DNA from: Botryococcus braunii
Lineage: Eukaryota > Chlorophyta > Trebouxiophyceae
DNA: 64,000 bases
Assembly (NCBI GenBank): GCA_002005505.1
Contig: KV908369.1
Location: forward strand, 509,166 to 573,165
Direction: 5' to 3'
Shown: one piece after another, positions 26,838-36,534 of the stretch
Position numbering within the stretch: position 1 is the first letter of the stretch
Layout: each line of letters begins with the position of its first letter
The notes under the pieces: model-generated
The model's database searches: none
What the model was told of the DNA's origin: nothing
What the model saw: only the letters and a program-made list of their open reading frames with translations
Translations under genes and position numbers: made by a program

Positions 26838-27780
26838 TTGGAGTGGACCTGACAGGACCCATGGATGCGCCCTCGGGGCGAGGGAAAGTGTACATTGCCA
26901 CCGCAATAGACTACCTCACTAAATGGGTGGAGGCCAAGATTATCCCAAACAAAGAAGCATCGACTACCGCAAAGTTTTTCAAAGAAGAGATTCTGGCACG
27001 GCATGGATGCCCCCAGATTGTTATCACGGACAATATTGTCCGTGATAACAATCTGGGGCATCCATGCCGTGCCAGAATCTCTTCTTTGAAAAACTTTGCG
27101 GTTATTGGCCAAGAATGGCAAGGAGAATTCCAAAATTTGATGGACCAATGCTTCATAGAAGTGAGAAAGACCAGCCCATATCATCCCCAAGCCAACGGCC
27201 TCGTTGAGAGGTTTCACGGTACATTGAAGGAGAAGCTCGGGCAAGCCGCCCTTGAAAGCCCTGGAGCATGGGACCGCAAGCTACCTGACATTCTTCTGGG
27301 TACCGGACGAGTCCCCAGGGTTCCACCAAGCACAGCCCCTTCCGGTTGTTGTACGGAAGAGCAGCCACCCTACCTATCGACAATAAGACCTTACCAAGCA
27401 CGACGCCAGACATAGCAGGCGGGGAAGGAAGTTGCCCCCGCGAGAGACATCAAGAGGAGATAGCAGCCGCCCACACCAACATTTTGCGCGCCCAGGAGCG
27501 CCAGAAAAGAGAATACGCTCAGAAACTGAAGCCCACGAAGCGTGGACGTGAAATTGAAGAAGGGCTACGTAACCTACAGCCTGGAGACTTAATAGCCGTC
27601 AAAAACCGGAAAAAGCACCAGTTGGCCCCAGCATTTGTGGGCCCTTTCATCTTCAAGGAGTACTACGACGACATCACGCTTGTTATCCAAATTCTAAAGG
27701 AAAGACGTGGAGAGAATCAATACACACCGTTGGGAAGTACCATCCCAGCCACCACTAAAAGGACTAAAGGAAATAATTAG
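26820..27780 (+). pseudogene. Element B integrase remainder, frameshifted, with palindromic insertion
   Basis: Continues the integrase in another frame: catalytic-core segments GVDLTGPM, IATAIDYLTKWVEAK and QIVITDN, then SPYHPQANGLVERFHG with the last catalytic Glu. Between TDN and GQEWQGEF, 24 extra codons come from an inverted duplication, so the core is disrupted although the frame stays open. A further frameshift near 27,300 moves the C-terminal part to a third frame (27,346-27,780), which has LRNLQPGDLIAVKNRKK and GPFIF, a GPY/F-type module. No chromodomain is seen. Confidence 0.75.
26967..27102. repeat. Near-perfect 136 bp palindrome in B integrase
   Basis: Two ~68 base arms meet with no spacer at 27,034/27,035 (centre GGACAATATTGTCC). 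The only difference is five versus four bases in a C/G run. The right arm is inserted sequence; the left arm is the native integrase codons. Confidence 0.95.
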
Positions 27781-28698
27781 AAAAGGAATAGTATTGCACG
27801 CATTGAAAATGTTTAAAGTAAGTTATACCACTACCGGTAGAGTGCTGAAGGTCGCATCCTTCCTACGAAGAAAGACCGTGAATGAGAAGAAGCTTGCTTC
27901 AAAGGACTTGAGCCAAAGCAGTATCTTGAGGGAATGTTGGAGTTTGGAATTGGATAGCATATGTAAGCGAAGAGCAATTCAGCCCCGCGCATCTATACTC
28001 ATGGGCCAAGGGTCCCCGATGAACAACGGTGATGCCGCAAAGGCGGTGCATTATGAAACACCTTCCCAACGCGCAGCAATGGACAACGATACCTACAAAG
28101 TACCTTGCGGTAAGGACGAAGTACAAGGAGCTGTTCAAGGAACAATGAGCAAAGACCAAGCGTGCCGCATGCAGCCGACACAATTGGAGTCGTTCTACTA
28201 TCATGGATATCTTAACAAGGAACATGCAATACCTCGGCGCACCCGAGCAATAATCTGGCTGGACCAATTGAATTTGGAGGGTTTGGAAGCCCAAAGATGG
28301 AGAAGGATGTCACACCGGCTCTAGTCCCGAGAAACTTGCTTTTATCAGACATGTACACCTTCAAGGTGGAAGCAATCTGATGCATTCGAACTCTGGTGGT
28401 GTAAAATGGGCATCCCTTGATGACCATAGGCAGTACACTTGATGCAGTACATGTTGTACCTTATTCAGTAAATTATATTAAGTTCAATACATTATGATAT
28501 CACGAAGATATTAGTAAGACCAACCTTAGGGGAGGAAAGAATTCCTACATGCGTGAGTACAAGACAGAATTGAATACCCGTACTATTTGTACCTTATGTT
28601 GAAGCACCTGTACCTTATGTTTGGTAGTCTTGTGTCACTACTCTAGAAAGTCGTTCCAGACTTTCTCTCCTTTTAGGGGGGGGAAAGAATGCCACATA
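27781..28698 (+). other. Element B 3' untranslated region with polypurine tract
   Basis: About 900 bases after the integrase. An open frame of 205 codons (27,707-28,324) overlaps it but resembles nothing known. A G-rich tract (TTTTAGGGGGGGGAAAG) ends about 12 bases before the right LTR and is the likely plus-strand primer. Confidence 0.55.
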
Positions 28699-30058
28699 TG
28701 TCGTGTACTGGAGTGTGACCGTGTATATTGGTGGCCATCCGAATGATTTAAGTGATAATGTGTATATTTGGCGTAACCACAAAAGTGACTGGTATACGAC
28801 CCTCAATCGGACTTGTACAGCTTTTATTATGGCTCTTATTTGACAATTCATAAAGTCGTGGAAAAATGGCGCTTGTCTTTACCCTTTTGTACCTGGGTTG
28901 GGGTATTTATCCCTGATTTAGGTCCTGAGGGCCAAATTGTGTATTCGGGTGACTTCATTCGAAGCAACGGTTGGAATTGAATGTTCGCGGAGACTTTGGT
29001 ACTCGGTAGGTGCCATGCAGCTCGGCACGAGGAACTTTGACTTTTAGCCGTCCGCTGATCGATGTGTTGGCAGTGTTTTAACCGCTCCTGATCAGGTGAT
29101 GGGATGTGTTAATACGGCTGTCCGTATTACGAGAGGGGAGTGTATATTAGGGGCTCAGCCTCCGGCCCACAAGTTTACAGTTGTTTCCAAGTTTCCAACG
29201 TGCATGTAAGACTCTCGCACCAAGAACTGAACTCTGTCCGCGGCCCCCGGCGAATAGGGATGGTATCTGTTTGACCTGTTATTTGAATCGTAATTGTGAC
29301 ACTGCCCTTGCAGTATTATTGTGCTTTTGTGACACCACTGTCTTGCCGAGTTAGGCCATTGATCGTCCCGGTGATAACCGTTAACTTGCATTGTAACACG
29401 TGAAATTGTATTTATTGTGAAAGAATATTGATAGAATTGACTTGTCATAGTAGAAATTCTGTGGGAACATTAAAATATCAAAGTAATTTAGTCGTTATAC
29501 AGACCCCCTCCGCGGGAATACCAACCACGCCACGAGATCAAACACACACCACCTTTCGACTCCACAGAAACCTCAAAATACTCATATTCTAGGTACTCAC
29601 AACCGCAGAGCAATATCTGAACAATAGCCGCGACGTAGCCGTAAGCCGCCTAAACACTGATCCGCAAGATGCCGACGGACTTCAAGAAAACACAATAGGA
29701 AGAAAACACACATCCTGGAGAACAAAATCCTTTTGATAAAACCGTTAGTAAACTAATAACACTTAAACCACCAGACCCAGCACGAGTCCAGCCCCGCAGC
29801 TCGGAGCCGAACGAGCCTGAAAGCCATCGGAGCCAACCTCCGGTTAACGTCCGGAAGACCGGTCGCAGGACCGAGAGCAGTCCAGTAAGTCCCTCTAACA
29901 GCTAGGTCTCAGGGCCGTAATCCCTGGGTGGCGATCCTGTCTAGACGTACCTTAACAATAGTTGACCGCAGCAGTACAACCCAGAATCGAAACCCCGATA
30001 AAATTCAGCCATTTTAATCACGAAAAATTTGGATACCGTTGGGCACGGGTACCCTATA
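28699..30058 (+). repeat. Element B right LTR, 1360 bp
   Basis: Matches the left LTR end to end apart from H, the 20 bp duplication and a few substitutions such as GGCCATTGATCG for GGCCGTTGATCG. The 12-base string AAGAATGCCACA occurs at 28,685-28,696 just before it and again at 30,059-30,070 just after it. Confidence 0.75.
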
Positions 30059-31825
30059 AAGAATGCCACACTTGGTCATCTGCAGAATTATTTCCACAGT
30101 TGTTACCATAATTTCATGACCCATATTGTAGGTGGCATGGTTTGTGTAGAGAGTTTCAGACATCCCCCTCTGCCAGTGACCTAGCTAGTCCTGAGAGTAT
30201 GTGTAAGAGAGATGCAGCTCCTCACCTTTTGATAGTGATGCTCATGTTGTTTTGTTTGTTGATAGTAGTGATAGAGAGGATTCTGTCAGCCAGCTTGTGT
30301 CACAGTTGTTACCAGGGACCAGATTGACTGTGCTTTCTTGTTCAAGTCACTGTGGACAGGTGCTGGAAGGGACTACTTCACAGCAATCACATGAATTGCT
30401 ACTTTCGGCTACTGTTTTGGCTGCATTGGGTTTATCTTCCACCACTATGTGCACACCCCATTGCAATTCCCATACAGGCTTGCCTTGTTTAGTTGTTTGG
30501 TACAGTCTGGCTGTCTCGGTGTGAAGAAGAAGCCACTGCCTGCAACCTGTTTTGACTCTTTTGTCCAGCTAGACAGTAGACACATTGTGGATGGTCCTGA
30601 TCTTTCAGCTACTTGTATTGAGTTTGAGGGAACTCTTGCTGGTAGGACTGTCAGGATTTTGTTAGACAGTGGAGCATCTGCAAATTTTATTGATGATAAA
30701 CTTGTGCAGGAGCTTGCCCTTCCCACTGAATCTTTGAGTTCACATGTTACTGTAAGAGTGGCTGATGGTAGAACATCTATGGTAGGACATAGTGTGTCAA
30801 CTGACCTGACTGTTGGGACATTGGGTTTTAGAGTCACCTGCCTCCCTACTGAGTTGATGTATTATGATCTTGTCGTGGGCAAACCTTGGCTCACTGCTTT
30901 TAACCCAGTTGTTAATTGGAAATTGAATGCTGTGTCCTTGACTCATGACAACAAAACACATGTATTGTTGGGGTGTCAGAGGTCAGGCATGCCAGAATAT
31001 GTGATCTCATCTATGGAAGTAGAAGAGATGGTGAAGTTGGGTGAATCAATCTATGTTGTTCAATTAAATGCAGTGACTGATAGTCCAGATACTGATGCAC
31101 ACAATGTGCCAGAGTTGGAGGAGCTTTTGCAGGAGTTTAAGGATGTACTGTCTGGACTTCCTGAAGGCCTCCCTCCTTCTCGTGCTGGAGACCACCATAT
31201 CAGATTGGAGCCGGACGCAACTCCTCCAGCCTCTCGTATATATCCACTGTCTGGAGCTCAGCTTGCTGAACTTCGTGCGCAGTTACAGGAGCTCCTGGAG
31301 CGAGGCTTCATCCGCCCATCAACCTCACCCTTTGGTGCACCCATTTTATTTGTTCCAAAAAAAGATGGTGGCTGGCGTTTGTGTATTGACTATAGAGCTT
31401 TGAATAGGATTACTGTTAGGAACCAGCATCCTTTGCCTAGAATTGATGAGATGTTTGAACAACTTCATGGTAGTTGTATCTTTTCTAAACTTGATCTGGC
31501 TTCTGGTTATCATCAGATACGTATGCATGAAGACAGTATAGAAAAGACTGCATTTAAGACCCGTTATGGCCATTATGAATTTACTGTGATGCCTTTTGGA
31601 TTGACTAATGCACCTGCCACCTTTCAGGCTGTAATGAACTCTGTCTTGGCTCCCTTTCTTGACAGATTTGTACTGGTATACCTAGATGATATCCTTATCT
31701 ATTCTAAATCCGTTGCAGAACATATGGAGCATTTGAGAACTATCTTGTCAGTGCTGAGGGAACATAAATTTTACTGTAAAAGGTCTAAGTGTGAATTTGC
31801 TGCCAAGCAGGTGGAATACCTTGGG
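30059..31825 (+). pseudogene. Element C: gypsy protease-RT fragment, truncated
   Basis: Protease and reverse transcriptase of a Ty3/gypsy element. From 30,449 the frame runs through a protease ([14 protein letters not shown]) and an RT with [54 protein letters not shown] and [11 protein letters not shown]. It is cut after VEYLG at 31,825 by the LTR of A1, so RNase H and integrase are missing. Upstream (30,059-30,448) the frame is broken and no gag is recognised. It is collinear with the gag-only D fragment on the other side of B, so both may be halves of one older element. Confidence 0.85.
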
Positions 31826-32014
31826 TGTAGTATCTTGCTTGTCTCAAGTTCGTGTGAGAATGACCTCACACAGGTGCGACCCGTCTGATTGCACCCCGCC
31901 AGCCAAGCTGGCCAGATTACGTAATGAGGTCATCGTACCCCGCTCTCCGATCACGCGCTATCGGCTCGATGCCGATCGGCTCCCTAACGGACCCTTCGCA
32001 CTCGGAACGTTACA
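31826..32014 (-). repeat. A1 3' LTR (189 bp)
   Basis: On the minus strand it reads TGTAACGTTCC...ATACTACA. It appears identical to the LTR at 35,725-35,913. The bases before 31,826 (TTGGG) would be the target duplication if the array inserted by integrase; the other end is not preserved. Confidence 0.9.
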
Positions 32015-32635
32015 CCCTCCCCCACCTAGGCTCAAGCCGTCTCGGATTGAGGGGGATGCATCTCCCACACAGGAAGCACTACAGTCAAGAGTGTATCACG
32101 TCCTGACCAGCCACCTTCGCAGGAAGCCCTACAGACAAGAGTCCCATACCTCTTGCCCAGCCACCCGCCACCCTAGTCCCGGCAGACTAGTGGTAACGAC
32201 AATCCACACCCATGCTCATTTGGACTGCCCGCGGAGCACTCCCGGAAGTACAACCTCCGTCACCAGAAATCCATCTGGCTAATCAAGCTATTGGGGGCTT
32301 CACTGACCATCACCATAGCGCTTAGAGTACATGGTTACTCTAGAGTCACAACCCACCATCAGCAGAGACTCTCAGACACCGAGTCCAGGACCCGGGGTGC
32401 ACCATGCCCTTGAGACTATCTGAGGTGCTACTAAGTCCGCAGTGAACGGAATAGGGCCCTTCCACATGGCATAGCCAGGGACAGGGAGGAGCTATTGAGT
32501 AGGACGACATGTTGAACAACGCAACCACTTCGCCGCTAACGAGGGATGTCCCGTCGACTGGACATGTGGATCGAATGCCACGACCCCCGAAGTGACAACA
32601 GCCCGACTCAAGGCCATTTGTGTGTCTCCTGGGTC
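32015..32635 (-). other. A1 3' untranslated region
   Basis: Between the pol stop and the LTR on the minus strand, with a G-rich tract directly beside the LTR. Appears the same as 35,914-36,534 in A2. No gene. Confidence 0.75.
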
Positions 32636-33090
32636 CTAGCCCGTCTTGACCCGTGCCCAATACTCCTTCAACGCCCCAGGGGCATTCCGCAAGTTCGCCT
32701 CTGATTCCCACGTGTCATGTTCAGGGGAGTATCCCACCCACCGAACCAGGAACTCATACGAGCGGCGAGCCTTCCGGTGGTGAAGAATTTTCTCCACCTC
32801 GTACTCGTCCTCCCCCTCCAGCACCTCAGCAGGTGGTGGTGGTTGGACACTGCCATCCCGGCGGTATCGTTCCAGCCGTGACACATGGAACACGTCATGT
32901 ATCCTCCAGCGTGCCGGGAGGATCAACTCATAGGAGTTGCCTCCAACAGACTTGGCAATTTGGAACGGCCCGACCCACCGAGGCAACAGCTTCGGTGTGC
33001 CCTCTTTGAACCTTAGGTTCTTAGCCGACAACAGGACCCAATCTCCTGGAGCGAACGTGACATCCTTACGCTTCGTGTTAGCGTAACGTG
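32636..33090 (-). pseudogene. A1 integrase C-terminus and chromodomain fragment
   Basis: Retains the end of pol: GDWVLLSAKNLRF and LPRWVGPFQI (integrase C-terminal module), VFHVSRLERYR, then a chromodomain (YEVEKILHHRK, FLVRWVGYSPEHDTWE) that in chromoviruses binds methylated histone H3 and directs integration. Upstream the sequence jumps at a GCC microhomology to a piece of the RNase H region, deleting about 1.7 kb relative to A2. Confidence 0.9.
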
Positions 33091-33109
33091 CCAATTGTAG
33101 ACTGCAGCG

Positions 33110-33338
33110 TGACGTATCCGTATCCGTAGATACGGATACGTGTATACGTGTATATATCCGTAATTGTATACCCGTATGTATATCCGTATCCGTAATTGTA
33201 TATATTGGCAATTGATATCCGTATCCGTATCCGTATCCGTATACAATATCCGTATTATCCGTATCCGTATAATACGTATACGTGTATACGTGTATACGTG
33301 AGTTGTGATCCGTATCCGTATCACTAAACGATCGCATT
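33110..33338. repeat. A1 filler: TATCCG / GTATACGTG repeat tract
   Basis: About 230 bases of degenerate TATCCG hexamers and GTATACGTGTATACGTG units replace about 470 bases of RT coding sequence present in A2. The sequence is low-complexity and unrelated to the element. Confidence 0.85.
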
Positions 33339-34220
33339 AAGTGCGCGATAGTCAATAACCATCCGCAAACCACCGTCCTTCTTCTGGACAAACAGGATCG
33401 GTGCACCGTAAGGAGAAGTCGAAGGTTCTATGAACTTCTTCTCTAGGAGCAGCTTCACCTGCCTCTCAGCTTCCATCACCTTCGAACGAGACAGTCGGTA
33501 GAAGGGTCGTGATGGAGGCTTCGCGTGTGGATCAATCAGAGGGATTGTGTGAGAAACCCCAGGACGGTCAGGGGGAAGCCCTGGCACGTCTTCAGGGAAG
33601 ACATCTGCAAACTCTTGTAGCAAAGAGTGCACACTCACAGGTACTTCCACAAGCGATGCTTCAGAAGACAGCAATTGCGTTACAGATGATAAGAACGTTT
33701 TACACCCCGCGCGCGCAAGACGCTTGGCATGTACCATCGTTATGACTAACTTCTTTACATCTGTACAATCAGAGTCAGTCATGGCGATGTTGTCCTTACA
33801 TCGTAACCGAAAGGGCTTACCCTTCCTAGTGTACCCAGTGACACATTTGTCATCGAAGTTCACACTAGCACGAGCTCTGGTCAACCATTGCTGCCCTAAC
33901 AACACATCCCACTCACAGGAGTGAACATGCATCACTGTACAAGTTACAGCAGCAAAACGGTAACCCTGGATCGTCACAGAGATTGTAACATGCCCAAGAT
34001 GATCAACTTCCAGGCCATTGGCCATTTGCAACACTGCCTTCTCCGTGGGTGACTCTATTTGTAGACCAAGTCGATCCGCGAGCGCTGCACTGATGATGTT
34101 GCAGCTAGCTCCAGAGTCAGCCAATACCTGGCAGTGCACGCCTTGCACCTGGCCACCAAAAATCATAGTCAGCTTTTGCACCTCAGCATCTGGGTGGAAA
34201 GCATTAGCTATAATCTGCAT
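33339..34220 (-). pseudogene. A1 protease and N-terminal RT fragment
   Basis: Minus-strand reading from the ATG at 34,220: protease near residue 33 (VLADSGASCNIISA), linker, and the start of RT (FIEPSTSPYGAPILFV, LRMVIDYRALN), then the filler tract. It lies in the same frame as gag and is separated from it by one UGA and 14 codons. Nearly identical to A2. Confidence 0.9.
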
Positions 34221-34262
34221 TGGACTTACATCAGCCCCCGCTTGGTCTGAAGGCCCATACCT

Positions 34263-34763
34263 TCAGGAAGCAGGTGCCTTGCCCTTGCCCTTGTCGTGGG
34301 CATCAGGCTTCTTGCAGAACTTAGCCGTGTGGCCCAGTTCCCCGCACTTGTAGCAGCGGCCTTCGCGCTTCATCCTCGCTGCATACGCGTTGGGCTGCGT
34401 GCCCGAAGGCCCAGCACCAGATCCATTCGAGCCCGGAGGCTTCCCAAAGGCAGCGCGCTTAGGAGGTGGAATAGCATCCCCGTCTGCCAGGCGCTTGCCC
34501 TTGATCAAGGCCTTCAGCTCCTGAGTCTCCTTCTCGCTCGCTGCACCCGGCAACATACGCAAGAAGGATTCAGCTTCCTTGGCAGCTTGAACAACAATGT
34601 CAAGGTTACCAAGCTCGTTACGAACGAGTGAATCTCTTGTTAAAACCTCCAAAATGTTTGGTTTTAACCCCGCCCTAAAGTAGGCACAAGCTTCAGGGCC
34701 CGAGATAGGATACTTGACAGCTTCAACCATGATAGCACGAAACATAGCATGGTAAGCTGCCAC
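34263..34763 (-). pseudogene. A1 gag C-terminal part
   Basis: C-terminal gag with CCHC knuckle CYKCGELGHTAKFC and a Gly/Lys-rich tail, ending in UGA. It is out of frame with the N-terminal part because of an 86 bp deletion present only in this copy. Confidence 0.85.
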
Positions 34764-34767
34764 GGAC

Positions 34768-35622
34768 TTAGTCTGCCTCCTTCACATCCTTTCCCTGAAC
34801 AGAAAGGGACCTTTTAAGGAGCGCCCATTCCTTAGCGGCTCGGCCAGTAAGGCAAAGGGACGCGTGGGACACTAATTCATCATCACGAAGGCCCAAAATA
34901 CACGAATAATCGTCAAATTGACCGAGCCAAGTGATTATGTCAGTCCCCTCCTTTTCCCCATTAAACAACGGAGCCGGTGGGCGCCGAAAGGGCCCACGTG
35001 AAGGTTCAGTTGTTCTCTTCGCATTGAATTCTGAATTCAACACGTCAACGGAAGGACCAGAAGTGGGGTGCCCACCTGCAACGCGTTGAGTCAGCACCGC
35101 AACTTCGGCCTCCAACATATCCACGCGATCCTCCGTACGACCCACGGAAGAATCCGTATCGAGCTCGGCAGCGATGAAGTACAACTGCCAAACTCTCGTT
35201 TCGTATTCCAGTTTCGCCGTCGCGAGCCTCTGCATTTCGGCAAAATGCGCCACCGAGTCGAAACCCGGCTTAAAGCCGCCCTCTCCAGTTACCTGGAGGT
35301 GCAGCTGCGTCGACAGCTTCGCTAAGTGAACCTCGACCGGCTCAAGCTTCTCGAAATAATCACCGATTTCACGAACCAGTTGCTGCGTAGCGATCTCGGC
35401 ACTAGGAAGTGCTTGGATCTCTACGAGCTTCTGTTTCGTGAAAGCGCGACAATTTTCGTAGCTCAAGCCGTTCGAAAGGTCCGGGACTCGGGGATTTTTC
35501 CTGGCCCAAGTGGGCCACGAGTCGTCCCAAACCGTCCCAATAGCACACCTCCTCGTAGGAGGCACGGTTACAAATGTATTTCGCAACCCCTGCGGCACTT
35601 CGACAAGTGTCCGGAGTGCCAT
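34768..35622 (-). pseudogene. A1 gag N-terminal part
   Basis: Start chosen at the ATG giving MALRTLVEVPQGLRNTF, the same start as in A3. Contains a coiled-coil-like segment (DRVDMLEAEVAVLTQRV) and the first half of the capsid-like domain, then runs out of frame at the 86 bp deletion after GKDVK. Confidence 0.85.
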
Positions 35623-35710
35623 CGCAAACCCCAGGTTTACGACCACGGACCCCAGGTCCGTAAAACACACAAGATACACGAGAAATCGAAAACCCCAGGT
35701 TTTAGAATTC

Positions 35711-35722
35711 TCGCCGATACCA
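35711..35722 (-). promoter_or_regulatory. A1 primer-binding site
   Basis: On the minus strand TGGTATCGGCGA begins two bases after the LTR end (ACTACATT), ahead of the gag leader. Confidence 0.8.
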
Positions 35723-35724
35723 AA

Positions 35725-35913
35725 TGTAGTATCTTGCTTGTCTCAAGTTCGTGTGAGAATGACCTCACACAGGTGCGACCCGTCTGATTGCACCCCGCCA
35801 GCCAAGCTGGCCAGATTACGTAATGAGGTCATCGTACCCCGCTCTCCGATCACGCGCTATCGGCTCGATGCCGATCGGCTCCCTAACGGACCCTTCGCAC
35901 TCGGAACGTTACA
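35725..35913 (-). repeat. LTR shared by A1 (5') and A2 (3'), 189 bp
   Basis: One LTR serves as 5' LTR for A1 (priming site at its lower-coordinate side) and 3' LTR for A2 (polypurine tract at its higher-coordinate side). By eye it is identical to 31,826-32,014. This LTR-internal-LTR-internal layout is a tandem array. Confidence 0.9.
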
Positions 35914-36534
35914 CCCTCCCCCACCTAGGCTCAAGCCGTCTCGGATTGAGGGGGATGCATCTCCCACACAGGAAGCACTACAGTCAAGAGTGTATCACGT
36001 CCTGACCAGCCACCTTCGCAGGAAGCCCTACAGACAAGAGTCCCATACCTCTTGCCCAGCCACCCGCCACCCTAGTCCCGGCAGACTAGTGGTAACGACA
36101 ATCCACACCCATGCTCATTTGGACTGCCCGCGGAGCACTCCCGGAAGTACAACCTCCGTCACCAGAAATCCATCTGGCTAATCAAGCTATTGGGGGCTTC
36201 ACTGACCATCACCATAGCGCTTAGAGTACATGGTTACTCTAGAGTCACAACCCACCATCAGCAGAGACTCTCAGACACCGAGTCCAGGACCCGGGGTGCA
36301 CCATGCCCTTGAGACTATCTGAGGTGCTACTAAGTCCGCAGTGAACGGAATAGGGCCCTTCCACATGGCATAGCCAGGGACAGGGAGGAGCTATTGAGTA
36401 GGACGACATGTTGAACAACGCAACCACTTCGCCGCTAACGAGGGATGTCCCGTCGACTGGACATGTGGATCGAATGCCACGACCCCCGAAGTGACAACAG
36501 CCCGACTCAAGGCCATTTGTGTGTCTCCTGGGTC
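35914..36534 (-). other. A2 3' untranslated region
   Basis: Non-coding sequence between the A2 pol stop and the shared LTR, with a G-rich polypurine tract adjoining the LTR at 35,914-35,922. Appears identical to the A1 copy. Confidence 0.75.

Larger units (their letters stand above)
17482..30058 (+). mobile_element. Element B: Ty3/gypsy retrotransposon with extra MT-like and PHD modules
   Basis: Complete in outline: left LTR 17,482-19,449 (1380 bases once the H insertion and its 5 bp duplication are removed), priming site at 19,450, long repetitive leader, gag-PR-MT-RT-RH-PHD-INT coding region from 21,675, a G-rich tract at 28,676-28,683, and right LTR 28,699-30,058 (1360 bases). The LTRs look nearly identical apart from a 20 bp tandem duplication in the left one, so insertion was recent. 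The copy is probably dead: frameshifts near 26,820 and 27,300 and a palindromic insertion in integrase. The LTRs do not end in CA. No target duplication is seen at the outer edges. Confidence 0.8.

Noticed and set aside
27707..28324. 205 codon ORF at the B 3' end as an extra gene, such as an envelope-like protein
   Set aside because: No signal peptide, membrane segment or recognisable motif; it overlaps the integrase tail in another frame.
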